Assembly (NCBI RefSeq): GCF_000302535.1 | Contig: NC_018708.1 | Span: 3,658,001 to 3,722,000, forward strand | Length of the DNA stretch: 64,000 bases | Reading direction: 5' to 3' | DNA from: Acidovorax sp. KKS102 | Lineage (GTDB): Bacteria > Pseudomonadota > Gammaproteobacteria > Burkholderiales > Burkholderiaceae_C | In this document: piece by piece, positions 58,440 to 64,000 of the stretch | How positions within the stretch are numbered: position 1 is the first letter of the stretch | Layout of the letters: every line of letters begins with the position of its first letter | Notes under the pieces: generated by a model | The model's input: only the letters and a program-made list of their open reading frames with translations | Databases searched by the model: none | What the model was told of the DNA's origin: nothing | Made by a program: the position numbers and the translations under genes

Positions 58440-59148
58440 AGTCAAGGACATCTCCGTTCGTTATGGTCAACACAGCGCGCTTGACCGAGTGAGCCTTCAA
58501 GTCGCACCTGGTGAGATTGTCGTGATGCTGGGCGCGAATGGGGCGGGCAAGACGTCCTTGCTGAAGGCGCTTGGCGGCATGGTCCCTGCGCAGCCGGGCG
58601 CTCGCGCGACGCTCAACGGCGTGGACCTGATGAAGCTGCCACAGCACGACATCGTCAATGCTGGACTGGCACTGGTTCCGGAAGGCCGCGGTGTTTTCGG
58701 TCAACTCTCTGTGAAGGACAACCTACGACTGGGTGCGCTTCCAAAGCGTGCTCGCGCGGGCGAGGCAGAGATGCTGGAGCGAATCGTTTCGCTGTTCCCA
58801 AAGCTCAACCTTCGAATGAGCCAGACGGTCCGGACGATGAGCGGCGGTGAGCAGCAGATGGTTGCCATCGGTCGCGCGTTGATGTCCCACCCGGACATCC
58901 TTCTTTTGGATGAACCATCGCTCGGGCTGTCACCACTCGTGTGTCGCGAGCTGTTCAGTGCCCTCCGCCGAATTCGAGAACTCGGCATCGGTGTGCTGCT
59001 TGTAGAGCAGAACGCCCGCCAGAGCCTGGCCATCGCAGACCGCGGCTACGTGGTCGAGACCGGCCGCGTGGTTGGTGAAGGCAAAGCGCAAGCGCTTTTG
59101 CACGACCCCGCCGTCCGCAAAGCCTATCTGGGCGCCGCGGCGCACTGA
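58432..59148 (+). CDS. ABC transporter ATP-binding protein, LivF type
   Basis: This 238-residue ATPase has Walker A GANGAGKTS, the signature MSGGEQQMVAIGRAL and Walker B ILLLDEPSLGLSP. It pairs with the LivG-type ATPase to power import. The start at 58432 is the family N-terminus (MLEVKDISVRYG). Confidence 0.94.
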   Translation: MLEVKDISVRYGQHSALDRVSLQVAPGEIVVMLGANGAGKTSLLKALGGMVPAQPGARATLNGVDLMKLPQHDIVNAGLALVPEGRGVFGQLSVKDNLRLGALPKRARAGEAEMLERIVSLFPKLNLRMSQTVRTMSGGEQQMVAIGRALMSHPDILLLDEPSLGLSPLVCRELFSALRRIRELGIGVLLVEQNARQSLAIADRGYVVETGRVVGEGKAQALLHDPAVRKAYLGAAAH

Positions 59149-59196
59149 CCGTGAACCCCTGACCCTCTAACCCTTAACCAACGAGAGACTCCAGAC

Positions 59197-59964
59197 ATGA
59201 AGCCTTACCGAATTGGCCAGATTGTGCCCAGTTCAAACACCACCATGGAAACGGAGATTCCGGCGATGCTGCGGTTGCGCGAGCAGGTGCTGCCGGAGCG
59301 TTTCACCTTCCACTCAGCGCGCATGCGCATGAAGCATGTGAAGAAGGAAGAGCTCGCGGCGATGGACGCCGAATCCGACCGCTGCGCGTTGGAGCTGAGT
59401 GACGCACGCGTGGACGTTCTGGGTTACGCCTGCCTGGTCGCCATCATGGCCATGGGTCGCGGCTATCACCGCCAGTCTCAAGCGCGCCTTGGCGAAGCAA
59501 CTGTTAGCAACCAGGGTGCCGCACCAGTTGTTACCAGTGCTGGCGCCTTGGTGGACGCGCTGAAAGTCATGGGCGTCAAACGCATCGCATTGGTGGCGCC
59601 CTACATGGTGCCGCTGACCGAATTGGTCATCGACTACATCCAGAACGAAGGCTTCGAAGTTTCTGACTGGAGGGCGCTTGAGATTCCGGACAACCTCGAA
59701 GTCGGCCGACATGACCCGTCGAAACTGCCCGGCATCGTGGCAGACATGAAGACGGACGATGTGGATGCCATCGTGCTGTCAGCGTGCGTCCAGATGCCTT
59801 CGCTTCCCGCTATCGCTCAAGTGGAGGCCCTGACCGGCAAACCCGTCGTGACCGCTGCGGTCGCCACCACCTACGCGATGCTTGGCGCACTCGGCCTCGA
59901 GCAAGTTGTGCCTGGCGCTGGCGCGCTGTTGTCTGGTCGCTACTCCAAGAAGGCGCTGGGATGA
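59197..59964 (+). CDS. nicE: Maleate isomerase (maleate cis-trans isomerase)
   Basis: This 255-residue Asp/Glu-racemase-fold enzyme turns maleate into fumarate, the last step of the 2,5-dihydroxypyridine pathway. The two catalytic cysteines are Cys 79 (GYACLVAIM) and Cys 197 (LSACVQMPSL). The N-terminus KPYRIGQIVPSSNTTMETE is closely like Pseudomonas putida NicE as I remember it. Its stop overlaps the nicD start. Confidence 0.95.
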   Translation: MKPYRIGQIVPSSNTTMETEIPAMLRLREQVLPERFTFHSARMRMKHVKKEELAAMDAESDRCALELSDARVDVLGYACLVAIMAMGRGYHRQSQARLGEATVSNQGAAPVVTSAGALVDALKVMGVKRIALVAPYMVPLTELVIDYIQNEGFEVSDWRALEIPDNLEVGRHDPSKLPGIVADMKTDDVDAIVLSACVQMPSLPAIAQVEALTGKPVVTAAVATTYAMLGALGLEQVVPGAGALLSGRYSKKALG

Positions 59965-60782
59965 GCAGTACCTTTCTCTACGGCTTCCACGTTCCCGCCA
60001 ACGGAATTCGCCACCACCTCTTGCGCTATGGCGGAAAGGGTCCGAAGCTCCTCGTCGTGCCTGGCATCACCAGCCCGGCTGTGACGTGGGGCTTCGTGGC
60101 GGAGACTCTCGCACAACACTTTGACGTTAATGTTCTCGATGTGCGTGGCCGCGGCTTGAGTTCGTCGGGTCCTGAGCTCGACTACGGCTTGGATGCCCTG
60201 GCAACCGATGTCACCGCTGTTCTCAGCGCGCTCGACTGGCAAGAAGCGACCGTGTTGGGTCATTCCATGGGCGCCCGAATTGCTGTTCGCGCGGCCGCCC
60301 ATATGCCATCTCGGTTTGGCCGGCTCCTCCTCATTGACCCGCCAGTAGGCGGGCCGGGTCGTCGCCCCTACCCCGCGCCGCTTGCGTGGTACATCGACTC
60401 CATCCGCCTAATGGCTGCGGGGCAGCCGTGGGAAGAACTCAAGCGTTTCTCCCCCACTTGGACCGAAGCGCAACTGCGACTGCGTGCACAGTGGCTGCAC
60501 ACGTGCGACGAGAAGGCCATCGAGGAAGCCTGGAACGGCTTTCACAACGACGATGTTCACGCCAACTTTGCCTCGCTCACGGTTCCTGGTCTCCTGATGA
60601 TTGCCGGGCGCGGCGGCGTCATTCTCGACGAGGACGCCGCTGAAATCGCCCGCCTTGCACCCGGGCTGAAACAGGTCGTGGCCACGGACGCGGGTCACAT
60701 GATTCCCTGGGACGATGAGGCGGGCTTCTTCCGCTTGCTCGGCCAGTACCTGAATCTCTCATTCCACCCTGAAGGAGCATGA
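59961..60782 (+). CDS. nicD: N-formylmaleamate deformylase
   Basis: This 273-residue alpha/beta hydrolase releases formate from N-formylmaleamate to give maleamate. The predicted triad is Ser 102 (LGHSMGA), Asp 126 (LLIDPPVGG) and His 246 (DAGHMIPW), one residue off the published P. putida numbering (101, 125, 245). The start at ATG 59961 overlaps nicE by four bases. It lies one base before the nicX start. Confidence 0.94.
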   Translation: MSSTFLYGFHVPANGIRHHLLRYGGKGPKLLVVPGITSPAVTWGFVAETLAQHFDVNVLDVRGRGLSSSGPELDYGLDALATDVTAVLSALDWQEATVLGHSMGARIAVRAAAHMPSRFGRLLLIDPPVGGPGRRPYPAPLAWYIDSIRLMAAGQPWEELKRFSPTWTEAQLRLRAQWLHTCDEKAIEEAWNGFHNDDVHANFASLTVPGLLMIAGRGGVILDEDAAEIARLAPGLKQVVATDAGHMIPWDDEAGFFRLLGQYLNLSFHPEGA

Positions 60783-60783
60783 C

Positions 60784-61848
60784 ATGCCAGTCAGCGACGT
60801 AGAACTCATCCGCGCCTGGGACCAGGTGCTCAGCCTCTCCGGCGTGCGCTCAGGCGACATGGTGACCGTCCTCACCAGCGACAACACTCACCCTCAGACG
60901 CTGCGCTGCGCCACCATCTCTGCGGCGTCTTGCGGTGCGGTGGTCAATCGGCTCGACCTGCCACCTATCAACGGGGAGAAGGCACTGAGCCGAGATTCGC
61001 TGGCGTACCTCGGGACGACACCCTTGACTGGTAACCGCGCCGCAATGGCGGCACTGAAGGCTAGTGACTACGTTCTCGACCTCATGACCCTGTTGTTCTC
61101 CCCTGAACAGCAGGAGCTCCTTGAGTCGGGTACGCGGATTCTTCTTGCGGTTGAGCCGCCTGAGGTGCTCGTTCGTCTTGTTCCCACGCCGGAAGACCGA
61201 GAGCGCGTGGCCACTGCCGCTCGCATCTTTGAGGGCAAGAAGGCGATGTACGTCACCTCGAAGGCAGGCACGAATGTCCGCATGCCCTTGGGACAGTACC
61301 CGGTGGTGCAGGAGTACGGTCTCGTTGACCAGCCGGGGCGTTGGGACCACTGGCCAAGTGGCTTCATTCTCACCTGGCCGAACGAAGGCGAGGTTGAAGG
61401 AACCATCGTTCTCGACAAGGGTGACATCCTGCTGCCCATGAAGAGCTACGTTCAGTCGCCTATCACCATCACCATCAAGAAGGGCTTTGCCACGAGCATC
61501 GAAGGTGGTTTGGATGCCGAACTGCTCAGTGAGTACATGGCATCTTTCAACGACCCCGAAGCATACGCTATCTCGCACATCGGCTATGGACTACAGAAGC
61601 GAGCGTTCTGGAGCACGCTGTCGCTTTATGACCGCGAGGCAACCATCGCCATGGATGCTCGCGCGTTCAACGGCAACTTCCTGTTCTCGATGGGGCCCAA
61701 CAACGAGGTGGGAGGAACTCGCTCCACGCCGTGCCACATCGACATCCCCATGCGTAACTGCAGCGTGGCGCTCGACGATGTTCATGTCGTTCGGGAAGGC
61801 AAAGTGGTTGAAGAACTGCACTCAGCATCGAGAAAGGTTGCAGCATGA
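60784..61848 (+). CDS. nicX: 2,5-dihydroxypyridine 5,6-dioxygenase
   Basis: This 354-residue non-haem iron dioxygenase opens the ring of 2,5-dihydroxypyridine to N-formylmaleamate. It belongs to the aminopeptidase-M29-like family. Iron ligands His 265 (SHIGYG), His 318 and Asp 320 (CHIDIPM) fall at exactly the positions reported for P. putida NicX, which makes the call firm. It overlaps nicF by four bases. Confidence 0.95.
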   Translation: MPVSDVELIRAWDQVLSLSGVRSGDMVTVLTSDNTHPQTLRCATISAASCGAVVNRLDLPPINGEKALSRDSLAYLGTTPLTGNRAAMAALKASDYVLDLMTLLFSPEQQELLESGTRILLAVEPPEVLVRLVPTPEDRERVATAARIFEGKKAMYVTSKAGTNVRMPLGQYPVVQEYGLVDQPGRWDHWPSGFILTWPNEGEVEGTIVLDKGDILLPMKSYVQSPITITIKKGFATSIEGGLDAELLSEYMASFNDPEAYAISHIGYGLQKRAFWSTLSLYDREATIAMDARAFNGNFLFSMGPNNEVGGTRSTPCHIDIPMRNCSVALDDVHVVREGKVVEELHSASRKVAA

Positions 61849-62489
61849 GTTCCGCGTCCAACGTGCAGCCTCACGACGCGGATGACGTCGCCGTGTATGC
61901 CCGCCAGGGGCTGGGCGCGAGCCTGGGCCTGCAGGCTCCCTTCGGGTTGCTCATCGTCGACTTTGTGAATGGCTTCGCCGACCCTGCGCAGCTCGGCGGC
62001 GGCAACATTGCATCCGCGGTCGAGGCTACCGTTCCTGTGCTCGCGCACGCCCGCGCGAGCGGCTGGCCAATTGCCCACAGCCGCATCGTCTACCCCGCCG
62101 ACGGCAGTGAAAGCAACGTGTTCGTGGAGAAGATTCCAGGGATGCGGACGCTGCACGAGGACGCGCAAGCAAGCGCCATCGTTCCCTCCCTTGCGCCTCG
62201 CGCGGGTGAGCTGGTGGTGCGCAAGACGGCTCCGTCCGCGTTCTTCGGAACAGCGCTCTCCGCTTGGCTGACTGCGCGTCGCATTTCTACGCTGTTTATC
62301 GCTGGCGCTACCACCAGTGGCTGTGTGCGCGCCAGCGTGGTGGATGCAATGAGCTGGGGCTTTCGCCCAGTGGTGCTCGAAGACTGTGTTGGGGACAGGG
62401 CAATCGGTCCTCACAATGCAGCACTCTTCGACCTTCAGGCGAAGTATGCCGATGTCCGCCCATGGAGCGACGTGGCCACTCGACTCTGA
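61845..62489 (+). CDS. nicF: Maleamate amidohydrolase
   Basis: This 214-residue isochorismatase-like hydrolase deaminates maleamate to maleate and ammonia. The catalytic triad is visible as Asp 39 (LLIVDFVNGF), Lys 127 (VVRKTAPSAF) and Cys 160 (TTSGCVRASV). It is the last intact gene of the rightward operon; an IS remnant begins 4 bases after its stop. Confidence 0.93.
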   Translation: MSSASNVQPHDADDVAVYARQGLGASLGLQAPFGLLIVDFVNGFADPAQLGGGNIASAVEATVPVLAHARASGWPIAHSRIVYPADGSESNVFVEKIPGMRTLHEDAQASAIVPSLAPRAGELVVRKTAPSAFFGTALSAWLTARRISTLFIAGATTSGCVRASVVDAMSWGFRPVVLEDCVGDRAIGPHNAALFDLQAKYADVRPWSDVATRL

Positions 62490-62492
62490 GGA

Positions 62493-62740
62493 TGACCTGC
62501 CCCCATTGACCGTACCAATGGATTGGAGAAGTCTGGGGTTAAAGATTAATCGAAGTTTTGTTTCTGCTCACTGCCAGCGGCACCGCCAGCGCGCTGGAGG
62601 TGCTGCTGGGCGAATCGTGCCGGCGGGATGCGCCCCAGACTGCTGTGCGGCCTGACCTCGTTGTAATCCCGCCGCCAATGTGCAACGCACTCCCGGGCCC
62701 CTTCAACCTCCCATTGGCGTCGAAACTCTGACGCGCAACC
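62493..62740 (-). mobile_element. IS3-family remnant (3' end of orfB with terminal repeat)
   Basis: On the minus strand the segment encodes the end of an IS3-type transposase (HWRRDYNEVRPHSSLGRIPP). Its stop is followed by untranslated sequence ending at TGACCTGCCCCCATTG (62493 onward), the terminal inverted repeat. The rest of the element is missing. It differs in sequence from the complete IS at 30800. Confidence 0.8.
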
Positions 62741-62850
62741 AACTCCCGCAGCGCAGCGCAGAGTTTCGCCTCTCTAGGGTCATCGGACATGAAGGCATCT
62801 AATTGGCTCGCCACAACAGATGAGGGCGATGCTATTTGAGCATCCAACAT
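62539..62850 (-). pseudogene. Small gene truncated by the IS remnant
   Basis: The first 45 or so residues (MLDAQIASPSSVVASQLDAF ...) belong to a gene that starts on the base next to the recombinase stop. The remainder runs out of frame through the IS remnant. No family is recognisable. It was probably the downstream partner of the recombinase gene. Confidence 0.5.
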
Positions 62851-63561
62851 TTACCTATTTTTCTTGAACCAGCGAACAACCGCCATAGCTTGCGCGTGCC
62901 TGCTTACGGCAACTCTGTTGGTGGGGTCCTTTGCAGCTTCGCCCCAGTCCTCAACGCGTCTCTCCCAGTAGGGCAAGTGCGTGGAGTCAAATACGAAGCA
63001 GTTGCAGCCCGCGCACATGGTGATGCTGCGGGTCTTATAGTTAGGCTTTCGTAGCATCCACGACGCCCCACCCGCAGCTTGCTGGCAGCGAGACTCCAGA
63101 GGAGCGGCGCTGATGAAACAGTTGCCGAAGTCATTGAAAAAAATCCGGATGTCGTGCGCATAGACAACCTCCTTGACCTTAGTACGCAGCACTCCAATGT
63201 CCTGAATAGAGTCGAGTTTGGCGTCTGTCAGAAAGCGGTCCACAGCTGCTGCCATATTGCCGAAGACAACTTTCCTCTCGCTTCGACTAACAAAGAAGTC
63301 AACTGTCGCACTGTGTGCCAAGCTGTCCACCTCGTCGGCCAGTCTTTGAATGGGCTCGTAGTACCCCTTGTAGGTAATGGACTCATTGAGGTGTCCGTAG
63401 TGAAAGCTCAGCGCCGAGAGCGATGATTTTCGGGTTTTCAGACAGTAGTCCGCGAAGGTCTTGCGTCCTTGGTGAGTCCTGATGCAGCCCCCTCTGGACT
63501 GCCGATAGCGCATCAAGTTGTTGCCGAAGCTGTCGTAGTCAGGAAGCCTGGATAGGTTCAC
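62851..63561 (-). pseudogene. Tyrosine recombinase, C-terminal catalytic part
   Basis: The frame carries the late catalytic motifs of a tyrosine recombinase: RTHQGRKTFADY (HxxR), LSFHYGHLNE (His box) and the nucleophile Tyr in ITYKGYYEP. A long C-terminal extension with a cysteine cluster (MCAGCNCFVF) follows. The first catalytic arginine region is absent. A GTG at 63561 overlaps the preceding frame, so this may be the frameshifted second half of one gene with the next entry. Confidence 0.7.
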
Positions 63562-64000
63562 AAAACACCGAATGAATCGACGGCAGGCCTGCTTGGCAAG
63601 CGATATCCATCCCGAGATGAGCTGTAGATGTTTTTTCGGTCTTATCGTGCTCCTTATTAGGAATCACTGCTGAGCCTGCGCCACCGCTAATCTCATGTTC
63701 TGTGTGTGACATGGGCGGAGGGCCGATTACCTTTAGTACCGCCTCTACTTCGCTCGGTTGCATGGCATTTGGCAGCAAGATGTCCTCGGTAGACTCCTTG
63801 CCATAGCCAACACGTTGTCGGAGTTCCTTGCGGCGGTCATCAAGAAAGTAGGCCACATTAGCCGCCTTGAACAAGGTACCTTCGGGAGCTCCTGAACACA
63901 GGTCAGGAAGATTCTCCGTTGCCCACTGGTATAACTGTTGAATTGGCACTAGACGTCTTGAGACTGTGGCCTGTCGGAACGTTTGACTGTGATGAGGTGA
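63539..64000 (-). pseudogene. Tyrosine recombinase N-terminal part, open at the window edge
   Basis: The frame is open to the end of the window and reads like a core-binding domain (TVSRRLVPIQQLYQWATENL). The start of a catalytic domain (LPNAMQPSEVEAVLKVIG) follows. After that it runs into unrelated residues and stops at 63539, while the C-terminal motifs continue in another frame. I read the two pieces as one recombinase gene damaged by deletion or frameshift. The true start lies beyond the window, or at GTG 63949. Confidence 0.55.

Noticed and set aside
54548-59148. A branched-chain amino acid uptake system
   Set aside because: The family is right, but the genes are fused into the nic operon, so a pyridine substrate is more likely; I therefore did not assign liv gene symbols.

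Overview
The window looks like a piece of a betaproteobacterial chromosome of the Comamonadaceae (Acidovorax or Comamonas type). I infer this from the GC-rich codon use, the gene order acnB / citE-like / mdh / gntR / sdhCDAB / sdhE / gltA, the ybgC-tolQRA and cyoABCD-SURF1-RegBA groups, and the style of the individual proteins. No rRNA, tRNA or CRISPR array was seen.

Positions 1-41800 are ordinary core genome. In order they hold: riboflavin genes and nusB; a class I aminotransferase; ybgC-tolQRA; an MFS transporter; a cytochrome bo-type quinol oxidase operon with a SURF1-like factor and a RegB/RegA redox two-component pair; an SbmA/BacA-like transporter; a DUF3592 membrane protein whose ankyrin tail is out of frame across a 7-bp tandem repeat; a TCA-cycle block running from aconitase to citrate synthase; a complete IS3-family element inserted at the stop codon of an araC gene; a formaldehyde detoxification set (frmR with two operators, frmA, S-formylglutathione hydrolase); a phosphoethanolamine transferase; a quinone oxidoreductase/LysR pair; and a radical-SAM gene cut off at its first cluster cysteine.

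Position 41800 is the left edge of a genomic island that runs past the end of the window. Its first 3 kb is a mosaic of broken mobile-element genes and small regulators: a truncated tyrosine recombinase, two HTH regulators, a nuclease fragment and a TnsA-like endonuclease fragment. From 45070 to 62489 it carries a coherent catabolic cluster with lower GC than the core. A leftward operon encodes a split PEP-synthase-like dikinase (two subunits), a molybdenum hydroxylase (medium, small and large subunits) with a separate membrane-anchored SRPBCC/CoxG subunit, and an HD-domain protein. A rightward operon encodes a branched-chain-amino-acid-type ABC importer and the lower nicotinate pathway from 2,5-dihydroxypyridine to fumarate (nicE, nicD, nicX, nicF). 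A GntR/FCD regulator and two matching palindromes in the divergent promoter complete the set. From memory, this layout matches the 3hpd cluster for 3-hydroxypyridine degradation described in Ensifer adhaerens HP1. The likely flow is uptake, phosphotransfer-assisted ring hydroxylation to 2,5-dihydroxypyridine, ring opening by NicX, deformylation by NicD, deamidation by NicF, and isomerisation of maleate to fumarate by NicE, which feeds the TCA cycle.

The island's right part (62493-64000) again holds debris: an IS3-family remnant and a broken tyrosine recombinase. The signals I consider most worth following are the dikinase/HD pairing with the molybdenum hydroxylase, the heptamer slippage tract in the DUF3592-ankyrin gene, the foreign-looking C-terminal domain of TolA, and the 160-nt hairpin in the ribB leader.
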